A stretch of 40,954 bases of DNA from an uncultured Bacilli bacterium (GCA_934101185.1 CAKOQD010000007.1:1-40954), one strand, 5' to 3'. Positions 1-7,787 are shown, numbered from the stretch's first letter. Numbers and translations are program-made. Notes: generated by a model from the sequence alone, not told the origin.

Positions 1-2
1 AT

Positions 3-1109
3 CTTAATACAAATACACCACAAGAAATAAATGTTAAGTTTGAGAGTGGTACAGCAAGTACTGGTACAATAAAATGTGTAGACGCAGTAACAGGGACTAG
101 TAGTACAAGTGAAACATGTACTGATACAACAAATAATGGATTAGTTGCTGGAACAAGTACATATACTCATCCAGCATTTTGGTGGGATAAGAATGATGAT
201 AACATAAGAGAAGAAGGAGAAGAACTAACAGGAATCTGGGTAGGTAAGTTTGAAGTATCAAGTGATACTAGTTGTACAGTATCAAGTAATGTGGCAGTAG
301 GATCAGAATGTAACTTACAAACTATAAGACCGAGAATATTACCAAATGTAACATCATGGAGAGGAGCACAAGTAGGAACATTCTTTAATGGAATGCAAAA
401 GATGAGAGAAAGCGGGAACAAATATGGATTTAGTACAACTGATGAAACCCATATGATGAAGAACATGGAATGGGGAGCAGTAACATATTTATCACATAGT
501 AAATATGGAATAAATAAAGAAGTAGCAATAAATAGTGCAAATACATTTACAACAGGATGTGGCCCACAAAGTGAAGGATCAACAACAAGTGGTGCAACAT
601 GTAATTCTTATACAACAACATTAGGACAAAGTGCAAGTACAACAGGAAATGTATATGGAGTATATGACATGAGTGGTGGAGCGCAAGAATATATGATGGG
701 TAACGTGGTATATAGTAATGGACAACAAATGAGTGGATATAAGACATCATATAATCAAAACTCAGCATTTACAGGAATCTTATATGATGGTGGTACATCA
801 TTTACAGGAGCATATGCATTCCCAAGTAAGAGATATTATGATAAATATAGTTATGGAGAAAGTTATAAAGAATATACAAGAGGAAAATTAGGAGATGCGA
901 CAAAAGAAATGGCGCCAACTGGGGAATTTGGTAACTGGTATAGTGATTATGCCGGCTTCGTGTTCTCTAGCAGCCCTTGGGTTCTGCGCGGCGGGAGCTA
1001 CGATAGTGGTACTAGCGCCGGTACCTTCCACTTCTTCTACAGCAAAGGTGCCGCTAGCGATAACTACTCCGCCCGTGCAGTTCTTCTTGGTGATGGCGCT
1101 CTGGACTAA
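3..1109 (+). CDS. Secreted FGE-sulfatase-fold (C-type-lectin-like) protein, 5' truncated by window
   Basis: The frame is open from the first bases, so the true start lies outside the window; about 368 residues are visible. The C-terminal ~270 residues resemble the formylglycine-generating-enzyme/sulfatase-modifying-factor fold: a GVYDMSGGAQEYMMGNV block (the family's GVYDMSGNVWEW signature) and a final WVLRGGSY ... SARAVL block (family: RVLRGGSW ... GFR). An acidic stretch (DKNDDNIREEGEE) precedes it. True FGE enzymes use a catalytic cysteine pair near the C-terminus. I do not see it here, so this is more likely a ligand-binding surface protein than an enzyme. The last ~160 bases differ sharply in base composition from the rest (separate entry). 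No signal peptide is visible because the N-terminus is missing. The fold call is fairly sure; the role is inferred. Confidence 0.72.
   Translation, partial: LNTNTPQEINVKFESGTASTGTIKCVDAVTGTSSTSETCTDTTNNGLVAGTSTYTHPAFWWDKNDDNIREEGEELTGIWVGKFEVSSDTSCTVSSNVAVGSECNLQTIRPRILPNVTSWRGAQVGTFFNGMQKMRESGNKYGFSTTDETHMMKNMEWGAVTYLSHSKYGINKEVAINSANTFTTGCGPQSEGSTTSGATCNSYTTTLGQSASTTGNVYGVYDMSGGAQEYMMGNVVYSNGQQMSGYKTSYNQNSAFTGILYDGGTSFTGAYAFPSKRYYDKYSYGESYKEYTRGKLGDATKEMAPTGEFGNWYSDYAGFVFSSSPWVLRGGSYDSGTSAGTFHFFYSKGAASDNYSARAVLLGDGALD
949..1109 (+). other. GC-rich, DGR-variable-region-like 3' end of the FGE-fold gene
   Basis: Hand count gives about 57% G+C here, against a strongly A+T-rich upstream part of the same gene, with the change at about position 950. 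It encodes the WVLRGGSY ... AGTFHFFYSKGAAS ... SARAVL end of a C-type-lectin-type fold, which is where diversity-generating retroelements place their variable region. Many codons (AGC, GAT, AGT, CAC, TTC, AAC) are what adenine-specific mutation of AAC/AAT template codons would give. No template repeat or reverse transcriptase is in the window, so this is a candidate only. Confidence 0.45.
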
Positions 1110-1126
1110 ATAAGACCTAGGTTAAC

Positions 1127-1156
1127 ATGATGTGAACCCCAATCGGTAGACATCAT
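1127..1156 (+). other. Inverted repeat just downstream of the GC-rich end
   Basis: ATGATGT (1127-1133) is complementary to ACATCAT (1150-1156) across a 16-base loop, starting 17 bases after the stop codon. A hairpin close to the end of a variable region is typical of diversity-generating retroelements. A weak transcription terminator, since an A-run follows, is less likely. Confidence 0.35.
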
Positions 1157-1161
1157 AAAAA

Positions 1162-1194
1162 AAAGAGATATCATTTGCAACTTGATATCTCTTT
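1162..1194. terminator. Bidirectional intrinsic terminator
   Basis: AAAGAGATATCA and TGATATCTCTTT form a perfect 12-bp stem with a 9-base loop between two convergent genes. A-rich sequence before it gives a U-run for the minus-strand transcript. Confidence 0.75.
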
Positions 1195-1199
1195 ACTAA

Positions 1200-1370
1200 T
1201 TAAGCAGCTTTCTTCATTGTTCTAGCTTCTTTTACTGAAACTCTTACTTTTTCTCCATTATCTAAAGTTACTACTTGTAGATTTAAACCTTGTTTTTTAA
1301 TAGTCTTTTTTAAACAATTTGGACGAAGATTCTTCATATTAGGTTTTCTATTTGATAAATTTTTAGCCAC
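1200..1370 (-). CDS. rpmB: Short ribosomal protein L28-like protein
   Basis: GTG start at 1370 preceded by an AGGAGGGA ribosome site; 56 residues, very basic. The order SNRKPNMKNLRPN ... GLNLQVVTL ... KVRVSVKEART matches L28, where a basic SHxxxKTxRxxxPNLQ segment is followed by a strand with VxVSARxLK. The usual first ~10 residues (the MARxCxVTGK part) are missing, and the protein is a little shorter than typical L28 (60-65). It is a single-gene unit with its own promoter, convergent with the FGE-fold gene. Another small basic ribosomal protein is the alternative, but the order of motifs favours L28. Confidence 0.6.
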   Translation of the reverse strand: MAKNLSNRKPNMKNLRPNCLKKTIKKQGLNLQVVTLDNGEKVRVSVKEARTMKKAA

Positions 1371-1400
1371 GTTAATCCCTCCTTTTTAATAAGCATTATA

Positions 1401-1430
1401 ATTCTATCATATTTTATTCCAATAAGTCAA
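1401..1430 (-). promoter_or_regulatory. Sigma-A-type promoter of the L28-like gene
   Basis: On the minus strand TTGACT (1430-1425), an 18-base spacer and TAGAAT (1406-1401), about 30 bases before the GTG. Confidence 0.6.
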
Positions 1431-1469
1431 CTTTTTATGATAAAATATATATTAAAGGAGGTAATATTT

Positions 1470-4391
1470 ATGTATACACCATTATATATTAAAACAGATT
1501 ATAGTCTACTAAATAGTCTTATTAAGATTGATGATCTAATTAAAAAACTTAAAAAACTTAATATTACTTCTTGTGCAATATGCGATGATAATTTATATGG
1601 TACTATGGAATTTATCAATAAAATGAATAAGAATAATATAAAAGCTATTATTGGATTAGATATTATACTTGATAATAATCATATTCTTTTATATGCAGAA
1701 AATGAAATAGGATACCATAATCTTGTAAGAATAGAAAATATTAAAAATGATAGAGAACTAACTTTAAATGATTTAATTACTTATAGTAATAACTTAGTAT
1801 GTATAGTATTTACCTCATCTTTATTTGAATCTTTAAAACAATACTTTAACCATATATTTATCGGAGTATCTCAAAGTGAAGAATCTAATTTTAACTCATA
1901 TAAAGATAACTTAGTATACGTATCAAAAACTCTTTTTCTAGAAGAATATGAATATAAATATCTTCCATATGTATATATGATTAAATCTGGTAAAACTATT
2001 TCTGATGGAATAGAGTTTAATTATCAAAATAATTACTTATATAACTATGATGATTTAGTAAATAGATTATCTTTTAATACTTTAAATAATACTAATAAAA
2101 TAAGTGATTTATGTAATATTGTTTTTACTAAAGAATTATATATGCCTAAATATGATGTTCCTGACTCTAAAGAATACTTAAAAAACTTATCATTAAAAGG
2201 ACTATACAAAAGATTGAATGGTAATGTAACTGATACATATCTGAATAGATTAAACTATGAATTAGATATAATATTAAATATGCATTTTGAAGATTACTTT
2301 TTAGTAGTATATGATTATATTAGATATGCAAAACAAAATAATATTTTAGTGGGTCCAGGAAGAGGTTCAGCAGCAGGTTCTCTTGTTTCTTATTGTCTTG
2401 GTATTACTGAAGTAGATCCTATTAAATATAATTTATTATTTGAAAGATTTTTAAATCCAGAAAGAATTACTATGCCTGATATTGATACTGATTTTCCTGA
2501 TACTAAAAGGGAACAAGTAATAGACTACGTAAAAAGTAAATATAAAGATACTAATGTCGCAGGAATTATTACCTTTGGTACACTCGGAGGCCGTCAAGCA
2601 GTAAGAGATGTTGGGCGTGTTTTAAATATTGATATTAAAGATATAGATTATATATGCAAAAGATTAAACTTTAAAGAAAGTCTAAAAGAGTTAGTAAAAA
2701 GAGATAAAGAAATATATAAACTAATTGATAGTTCTGATAGATTTAAACTTTTATATAACATAGTAAATAGAATTGAAGGAAACAAAAGACATACTAGTAT
2801 ACATGCTGCAGGTATTGTAATTAGTTATAAACCATTATATGAAATACTTCCTATTATTAAGAATAATAGTGATGATTTGTATTTAACAGAGTATACTATG
2901 GAATATCTTGAAGATATTGGACTTATTAAAATGGACTTTTTGGGTATTAAAAACCTTTCTATTATTGATAATGTTATTAATGATATAAATAAAGAACTAA
3001 ATCTTAATATTAATTTTAATAAAATACCTCTTGATGATCCTAAGGTTATGTCTTTATTCTATAATGGAGATACTACTGGTATATTCCAATTTGAAAGTGA
3101 TGGAATGAGAAAGTTCTTGAAAGACTTAAAACCTAAAAACTTTAATGATTTATGTGCTGCGATTGCTTTATTTAGACCGGGTCCTGCTGAAAATATTCCA
3201 TCATATATTAAAAGAAAAGAAGGCAAAGAAAAGATTGATTATATAGATGATTCACTATATGAAATATTGAAAGATACTTATGGAATAATTATATATCAAG
3301 AACAAATAATGCTAATTGCTCAAAAACTAGCTAATTATACTCTTGGAGAAGCAGATATTCTAAGAAGAGCAATGAGTAAGAAAAAATATGATGTACTAAA
3401 ACAAGAAGAAAATAAGTTTATAGAACAATCTATTAATAATGGATATAGTAAAGAAACATCACAAGAAGTATTTAACTTAATACTTAAATTTGCTAACTAT
3501 GGTTTTAATAAGAGTCATTCTGTATCTTATACTTTAGTGGCCTATAAAATGGCATATTTAAAGTATTATTTTCCTAAGTATTTCTATGCTAATCTTTTAA
3601 AGGGAGTAATTGGTAGTGAAATAAAGATTAAAGAATACACTAATGAAATAAAAAAACTAGGTATAAAGATCTTGCCACCATCAGTTAACTTGAGCTATGA
3701 CTACAAGTTTAGAGTACTAAATGAAGGAATAATGTTTCCAATTGCAAGTATCAGAAATCTTGGAGGAGTCATATCTAACTATATAGTCGAAGTAAGAAAA
3801 GAAGGCTTTATAGATATATTTGATTTTGTAAAAAGAACAATATCTAAAATAAATAATAAAAAAGTAATTGAATCTTTGATATATTCTCATTCTTTAGAAT
3901 GCTTTGGTTATAATATTAATACTTTGCTAAATAATATAGATAGTATTATTAATTATATTGAACTAACTAAAGAAATAGATGAATCTATTATACCTAAACC
4001 AAATATAGATATGTATGAAGAACTTGATAGTGATATAATCCTAGAAAAGGAAAAAGAACTGTTTGGTATGTATATTACTTCTCATAAGACTGAAAAATAT
4101 AAACTTAATTATTCTAATATAGTAGATTTATCAAATATAAAAGAAAATCATAATAAAAATATTACTATTATAGTAAATGTTGATAGAATAAAAGAAACTC
4201 TTACTAAAAAAGGAGATAATATGGCTTTTATAAGTGGTAGTGATAATACTGGTACTTTAAGTATTACTTTATTTCCTGATATGTATAAAAATGTTAATGT
4301 AAAAAGAAATGATATAATAAAAGTATATGGTAGAGTAGAAAGAAGATTTGATGAATACCAAGTTATTGCTAATAATATTGAAATTTTATAA
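1470..4391 (+). CDS. dnaE: DNA polymerase III alpha subunit, DnaE type
   Basis: Replicative or error-prone C-family DNA polymerase. ATG at 1470 is chosen because AAAGGAGG lies 7-8 bases upstream; in-frame codons before it lack a ribosome site. 973 residues. An N-terminal PHP domain (about 1-200) is followed by the polymerase core with GPGRGSAAGSLVSYCLG and PDIDTDFPD (two catalytic aspartates), GIFQFES, the LFRPGP block, IIYQEQIM, and a C-terminal OB fold (final ~90 residues). There is no 3'-5' exonuclease insert, so it is DnaE and not PolC. The PHP metal ligands look lost: where B. subtilis DnaE has VHSGYSLL and DDHVMYG, this protein has IKTDYSLL and DDNLYG, so the PHP domain is probably structural. 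A terminator follows at 4421. Confidence 0.95.
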   Translation: MYTPLYIKTDYSLLNSLIKIDDLIKKLKKLNITSCAICDDNLYGTMEFINKMNKNNIKAIIGLDIILDNNHILLYAENEIGYHNLVRIENIKNDRELTLNDLITYSNNLVCIVFTSSLFESLKQYFNHIFIGVSQSEESNFNSYKDNLVYVSKTLFLEEYEYKYLPYVYMIKSGKTISDGIEFNYQNNYLYNYDDLVNRLSFNTLNNTNKISDLCNIVFTKELYMPKYDVPDSKEYLKNLSLKGLYKRLNGNVTDTYLNRLNYELDIILNMHFEDYFLVVYDYIRYAKQNNILVGPGRGSAAGSLVSYCLGITEVDPIKYNLLFERFLNPERITMPDIDTDFPDTKREQVIDYVKSKYKDTNVAGIITFGTLGGRQAVRDVGRVLNIDIKDIDYICKRLNFKESLKELVKRDKEIYKLIDSSDRFKLLYNIVNRIEGNKRHTSIHAAGIVISYKPLYEILPIIKNNSDDLYLTEYTMEYLEDIGLIKMDFLGIKNLSIIDNVINDINKELNLNINFNKIPLDDPKVMSLFYNGDTTGIFQFESDGMRKFLKDLKPKNFNDLCAAIALFRPGPAENIPSYIKRKEGKEKIDYIDDSLYEILKDTYGIIIYQEQIMLIAQKLANYTLGEADILRRAMSKKKYDVLKQEENKFIEQSINNGYSKETSQEVFNLILKFANYGFNKSHSVSYTLVAYKMAYLKYYFPKYFYANLLKGVIGSEIKIKEYTNEIKKLGIKILPPSVNLSYDYKFRVLNEGIMFPIASIRNLGGVISNYIVEVRKEGFIDIFDFVKRTISKINNKKVIESLIYSHSLECFGYNINTLLNNIDSIINYIELTKEIDESIIPKPNIDMYEELDSDIILEKEKELFGMYITSHKTEKYKLNYSNIVDLSNIKENHNKNITIIVNVDRIKETLTKKGDNMAFISGSDNTGTLSITLFPDMYKNVNVKRNDIIKVYGRVERRFDEYQVIANNIEIL

Positions 4392-4420
4392 CATAAAATA
4401 TTGATATTTTACTAAAGATA

Positions 4421-4452
4421 AGTGCCAACTCATGTTAAGTTGGTACTTTTTA
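4421..4452 (+). terminator. Intrinsic terminator after dnaE
   Basis: AGTGCCAACT pairs with AGTTGGTACT (one G-T pair), followed by a T-run. Its sequence resembles the terminator of the intact toxin locus at 4729-4767, so it is probably the surviving end of a decayed copy of that locus. Confidence 0.7.
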
Positions 4453-4469
4453 TATATTCCAATACTTTC

Positions 4470-4515
4470 TTGACAAAACTAATGATAAATGCAATAATTT
4501 CATTAGTTTTGTCAA
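4470..4515. repeat. Perfect 16-bp inverted repeat
   Basis: TTGACAAAACTAATGA (4470-4485) and its exact complement (4500-4515) flank a 14-base loop. It lies in the decayed toxin-like copy; one arm corresponds to the end of the toxin reading frame in the intact copy. It could fold as a hairpin in RNA from either strand. Confidence 0.7.
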
Positions 4516-4597
4516 AGGAAAAAATAACAAAACAGAGAAGTGTAATAATTAACATATTTTCTGAAATAATAAATTATCACAAAATACTGAAGTAATA

Positions 4598-4626
4598 TTG
4601 ATATTTTATTAAAAATAAGATATAAT
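4598..4626 (+). promoter_or_regulatory. Promoter of candidate antitoxin RNA (copy 4)
   Basis: TTGATA, 17 bases, TATAAT; near consensus. No coding gene follows before the terminator at 4729-4767, so it should drive a short untranslated RNA. Confidence 0.6.
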
Positions 4627-4632
4627 TTATTC

Positions 4633-4772
4633 ATGAACACATTTAGTATATAAAAAAGAATATACTAAAAAAAGAGATATGCTAATTTGCCCGTTAGTAC
4701 TCTCTATTCTATGTTGTTTTTATGGTTTGAAAAGAGTACCTACTCATGTTGAGTTGGTACTCTTTTCTAGTC
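4633..4772 (+). ncRNA. Candidate antisense antitoxin RNA (copy 4)
   Basis: Predicted from the promoter at 4598-4626 to the terminator at 4729-4767, about 140 nt. It runs opposite to the small hydrophobic peptide gene and overlaps the 3' end of that transcript. Its 5' part (GAGATATGCTAATT ... TAGTACTCTC) forms a stem-loop and closely resembles the start of the toxin transcript (GAGATATGTTAATTG ... GGTACTCCTC), so the two self-complementary loops could pair with each other. Both ends are predictions. Confidence 0.5.
4729..4767. terminator. Shared bidirectional terminator (copy 4)
   Basis: GAAAAGAGTACC and GGTACTCTTTTC pair perfectly over 12 bp, extended by TACTCA/TGAGTT with one mismatch. The toxin stop codon touches its edge. 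Convergent RNAs sharing one terminator is the arrangement known from the Fst/par type I system. Confidence 0.75.
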
Positions 4773-4835
4773 TTTATGTTTTATTGACAAAATTAGTAAC
4801 AATAAAACTACACAAAATGCAATCAAATCGTACAT
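4767..4835 (-). CDS. Small hydrophobic peptide, candidate type I toxin (copy 4)
   Basis: 22 residues: MYDLIAFCVVLLLL followed by ILSIKHKD. One membrane-spanning segment with a charged C-terminus, the plan of Fst-, Ldr- and holin-like type I toxins. ATG at 4835 has AAAGGA 7 bases upstream. The promoter is 17-base-spaced sigma-A type (4962-4934), and the gene ends at a shared terminator against a plus-strand RNA. A second short frame (4869-4774, 31 codons) overlaps it and could couple or block its translation. Peptides of this kind usually depolarise or disturb the membrane when not held down by their RNA. Function is inferred from architecture; no homologue could be searched. Confidence 0.6.
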   Translation of the reverse strand: MYDLIAFCVVLLLLILSIKHKD

Positions 4836-4933
4836 AATTAAATCCTTTCACCATAGACATCACCCCCATTTACTTGCCCCCTTAAGAACAGTAGAACAGA
4901 GGAGTACCAACAATTAACATATCTCCTAAAATA

Positions 4934-4962
4934 ATAATAGTAAATAATTGTTTGTGTGTCAA
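4934..4962 (-). promoter_or_regulatory. Toxin promoter, copy 4
   Basis: TTGACA (4962-4957), 17 bases, TATTAT (4939-4934). The stretch AACTTGACACACAAACAATT with the next four bases ATTT is identical to the toxin promoter of copy 3 (40837-40814), although the downstream RNAs differ. Confidence 0.7.
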
Positions 4963-5036
4963 GTTCGTGCGTTAAAACCTTTTGTCACTTATTTTAAAAA
5001 TCATCACAAATTACATATTACTGAGTTCGTGCAGTC

Positions 5037-5065
5037 TTGACAACAAACTAAAAATATTCTATAAT
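5037..5065 (+). promoter_or_regulatory. aspS promoter
   Basis: TTGACA, 17 bases, TATAAT: full consensus, directly ahead of the T-box leader. Confidence 0.8.
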
Positions 5066-5071
5066 CTATAC

Positions 5072-5300
5072 ATAAACGTTGATTGGAAAAGTAATATTTA
5101 AGTTTATTTAAGAGAGCTAGTGATTGGTGAGAACTAGTATAAAATTAAATATGAAAGACACCATGAGTGCTTGAGGAATTAAGTAGAACAAGCCGGTTGA
5201 TTGCCGTTATAAATAAAGAGATTATATTTTATATATAATAAATTGGGTGGTACCGCGGATTTAACAGTTATTCGTCCCTTTGGGATATAACTGTTTTTTT
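5072..5300 (+). promoter_or_regulatory. T-box riboswitch controlling aspS
   Basis: The conserved T-box sequence TGGTACCGCGG is at 5248-5258, followed by a terminator hairpin (AACAGTTAT ... CCC ttt GGG ... ATAACTGTT, then Ts, 5263-5300). GAC at 5157-5159, in GAAAGACACC, is a fitting aspartate specifier codon. Uncharged tRNA-Asp would stabilise the antiterminator and allow transcription into aspS and the acetyltransferase gene. The specifier position is inferred from the downstream gene. Confidence 0.88.
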
Positions 5301-5318
5301 ATTGAAAGGAATGATATA

Positions 5319-7049
5319 ATGAAAAAAATATTTAATACTGATTTAAGTATCAAAAACATTAATCAAGAAGTAGAATTATATGGATGGATTAGTAAAAAAA
5401 GAAATCTTGGAGGAATGCTATTTATCGATCTTCGTGACCGCAGTGGTATAATACAATTAGTGGTATCTCCAGAAAAAACATTTTTTGAAGAATTATCATC
5501 TTTAAAAAATGAAAGTGTAATTAAAATATATGGTAAAGTAATAGAAAGAACTAGTAAAAATCCTAATCTTCCAACCGGAGATATCGAAGTAGAAGTTTCA
5601 TCTTTCGAAGTCTTAAACGAATCACTTGATACACCTTTCGAGGTCAATAACAATACTAATGCTAGTGAAGAAACACGTCTAAAATATCGTTATCTAGACC
5701 TTAGAAGAGAAGATTTATCTAGTAAGTTTATCACAAGACATAAAATATGTATGATAGCACGATACTACTTATCAGATAATCATTTTCTTGAAGTAGAAAC
5801 ACCAATACTATGTAAATCAACTCCTGAAGGAGCAAGAGACTATTTAGTGCCATCTCGTGTAAATAAAAATAAGTTTTATGCACTACCTCAATCTCCTCAA
5901 ATATTTAAACAATTACTTATGGTATCAGGTTTTGAAAGATATTTCCAAATAGCAAAATGCTTTAGAGATGAAGATTTACGTGCTGATCGTCAACCAGAAT
6001 TTACTCAAATAGATATGGAAATGAGTTTTGTAAACCAAGATGATGTTATTAGTATAACCGAAGGACTACTACAAAAACTATTCAAAGAAATAAAAGGAAT
6101 AGATATCAAACTACCACTTGATAGAATGCCATATAAAAAGGCTATGGATCTATATGGAAGTGATAAACCAGATTTAAGATTTGATATGAAAATAAATGAT
6201 GTTACTAGTATATTCAAAGATACAGAATTTCCTATGTTTAAGGATAAAGAAATAGTAAACTGTTTAGTAGTTAAAAATGCTAGTGATAAGTTTTCAAGAA
6301 AAGATTTAGATAGCTTGAGCGAATTTGTAAAAAAATATAAAAGCACTGGAGTAGTCTATTTGAAATATAATGAAACACTAAATGGAAGTATAATTAAGTT
6401 TATGAATGAAGATGTTCAAAATAATTTAATCAACCTCCTTTCTTTAGAAGAAAATGATCTTGTTTTATTATCCGGGGGATCTTATGATATAGTAAAACAA
6501 TCACTCGGAGCTTTAAGATTAAAACTAGCAAATGATCTTAATCTAATTAAAAAAGATGAATATAAAATGCTTTGGATAGTAGATTTTCCTATGTTTGAAT
6601 ATGATGAAGAAGAAAAAAGATATGTTGCACTTCATCATCCATTTACTAAAGTAAAAGATAGTGATATAGATCTATTAAATACTGATCCATCAAAATGTTT
6701 ATCTGATGCTTATGATATAGTAATCAATGGATATGAAGCAGGTGGAGGATCAATAAGAATTCATGATAAGAATCTACAAAGTAAAATATTTGAAACAATC
6801 GGGTTAACTGAAGAAGAAAAAAATGAAAAGTTTGGCTTCCTACTTGAAGCATTCAAATATGGAACACCACCACATGGAGGACTTGCGCTAGGTTTAGACA
6901 GATTAACAATGCTACTTACAAATACAGAAAATATTCGTGATGTTATTGCATTTCCTAAGACTACTAGTGCTAGTTGTTTAATGACTGATGCTCCAAATTA
7001 TGTTGATGAAAATCAATTAAAAGATTTATATATAAAAGAGGTAAAATAA
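5319..7049 (+). CDS. aspS: Aspartyl-tRNA synthetase
   Basis: Class II synthetase charging tRNA-Asp (possibly also tRNA-Asn if no AsnRS exists; not decidable here). ATG at 5319 with GAAAGGA upstream gives MKKIFNTDLS; earlier in-frame codons lie inside the T-box terminator. 576 residues. N-terminal OB anticodon-binding domain (about 1-105, with GWISKKRNLGGMLFIDLRDR), catalytic core with motif 2 FRDEDLRADRQPEFTQID, the bacterial-type GAD insertion (about 280-410), and motif 3 GLALGLDRL near the C-terminus. Length is typical of bacterial AspRS. The stop overlaps the next gene's ATG by one base (TAATG), so the two are translationally coupled and share T-box control. Confidence 0.96.
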   Translation: MKKIFNTDLSIKNINQEVELYGWISKKRNLGGMLFIDLRDRSGIIQLVVSPEKTFFEELSSLKNESVIKIYGKVIERTSKNPNLPTGDIEVEVSSFEVLNESLDTPFEVNNNTNASEETRLKYRYLDLRREDLSSKFITRHKICMIARYYLSDNHFLEVETPILCKSTPEGARDYLVPSRVNKNKFYALPQSPQIFKQLLMVSGFERYFQIAKCFRDEDLRADRQPEFTQIDMEMSFVNQDDVISITEGLLQKLFKEIKGIDIKLPLDRMPYKKAMDLYGSDKPDLRFDMKINDVTSIFKDTEFPMFKDKEIVNCLVVKNASDKFSRKDLDSLSEFVKKYKSTGVVYLKYNETLNGSIIKFMNEDVQNNLINLLSLEENDLVLLSGGSYDIVKQSLGALRLKLANDLNLIKKDEYKMLWIVDFPMFEYDEEEKRYVALHHPFTKVKDSDIDLLNTDPSKCLSDAYDIVINGYEAGGGSIRIHDKNLQSKIFETIGLTEEEKNEKFGFLLEAFKYGTPPHGGLALGLDRLTMLLTNTENIRDVIAFPKTTSASCLMTDAPNYVDENQLKDLYIKEVK

Positions 7050-7603
7050 TGAAACATTATAAAAAAATAATAGGAAAAAGTATTTACTTATCACCATTTA
7101 GTGAAGATGATTATATTTCATTTACTGAATGGATCAATGACTATGAAACATCTAAATACTTAGATCAATATAGTAAAATATTTACTCTTGAAGATGAAAA
7201 AGACTTTGTAGAAAGAGCAAGGAAAGATGATAAAGTATATCTTTCTATAGTTAAACTATCAAATGATGAACTAATAGGTAATGTATCACTTATGAATATA
7301 GACCATATTAATAAAACTGCAACGCTTGGTATTATGATAGGTAAGAAAGATGAAAGAGAAAAAGGTTATGGAACTGAAGCAATCAATCTATTACTTGATT
7401 ATGCATTTAATCATTTAAATCTTAATAACATCATGCTTGAAGTATTAGATACAAATGAACGTGCTAAAAAGTGCTATCTAAAATGTGATTTCAAAGAACT
7501 AGGAGTAAGAAAACAATCTCACTATCTTGAAGGAATCTATCATGATAGTATATATATGCAAATATTAAAAGAAGATTTTAAGAGAGAAATACAAAATGTT
7601 TGA
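7049..7603 (+). CDS. GNAT-family N-acetyltransferase (RimJ/RimL-like)
   Basis: 184 residues with a complete GNAT fold. LIGNVSLMNIDHINKTATLGIMIG forms the central strands. KDEREKGYGTEAINLLLDYAF is the acetyl-CoA pyrophosphate-binding motif A (R/Q-x-x-G-x-G/A), and NLNNIMLEVLDTNERAKKCYLK is motif B. This is the RimJ/RimL-type subfamily, which acetylates ribosomal protein N-termini or small amines; the substrate cannot be told from sequence. It overlaps the aspS stop codon by one base, so it is cotranscribed and coupled with it. No sign of damage. Confidence 0.85.
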   Translation: MKHYKKIIGKSIYLSPFSEDDYISFTEWINDYETSKYLDQYSKIFTLEDEKDFVERARKDDKVYLSIVKLSNDELIGNVSLMNIDHINKTATLGIMIGKKDEREKGYGTEAINLLLDYAFNHLNLNNIMLEVLDTNERAKKCYLKCDFKELGVRKQSHYLEGIYHDSIYMQILKEDFKREIQNV

Positions 7604-7717
7604 TAAAAAAATAAAAATGAGAAGCTATTTGTTACATTTCTTGCAATATACGATATAGAATCTTCAGGGTATTCTAGCCACTTATGTAAAAGTAATGTAC
7701 ACATAGCAATTTGTTAT

Positions 7718-7756
7718 AAAAAGTATAAAGAAGTAATAATCTTTTACTTTTTATTT
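7718..7756 (+). terminator. Possible terminator after the acetyltransferase gene
   Basis: AAAAAGTA (7718-7725) pairs with TACTTTTT (7745-7752) over a long A+T-rich loop and is followed by T-rich sequence. It overlaps the mnmA promoter. Weak stem. Confidence 0.35.
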
Positions 7757-7771
7757 ATTTTGTAGTATAAT
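7743..7771 (+). promoter_or_regulatory. mnmA promoter
   Basis: TTTACT, 17 bases, TATAAT, ending 16 bases before the start codon, so the leader is very short. Confidence 0.6.
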
Positions 7772-7787
7772 TTAGTCGGTGATATGA

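Larger units (their letters stand above)
4421..4597 (-). pseudogene. Decayed copy of the neighbouring toxin-antitoxin-like locus
   Basis: Blocks occur in the same order as in the intact locus at 4729-4962: a GTTGGTACT hairpin end, TTGACAAAACTAATG (intact: TTGACAAAATTAGTAAC), AAATGCAAT, AACAGAGAAGT (intact: AACAGAGGAGT), and AATTAACATAT followed by TGAAATAATAA. No comparable hydrophobic reading frame or minus-strand promoter remains. This looks like an old tandem duplicate that has lost its peptide. Confidence 0.45.

Noticed and set aside
547..768. Minus-strand frames of 60-110 codons inside surface genes, aspS, murC and others
   Set aside because: They lie wholly within well-supported genes on the other strand, lack ribosome sites and mirror A+T-rich codon bias.
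895..1113. 72-codon plus-strand frame over the GC-rich end of the FGE-fold gene
   Set aside because: The main frame is open through the region and carries the conserved RGGSY/RAVL pattern. The overlapping frame has no ribosome site.
5023..5032. Direct repeat GTTCGTGC (also near 4963) as an operator ahead of aspS
   Set aside because: Only nine to ten bases, and one copy lies at the edge of the toxin promoter region. No symmetry or second line of evidence.
7604..7717. Small gene between the acetyltransferase gene and mnmA
   Set aside because: No frame with a ribosome site or recognisable product, only short A+T-rich hairpins.
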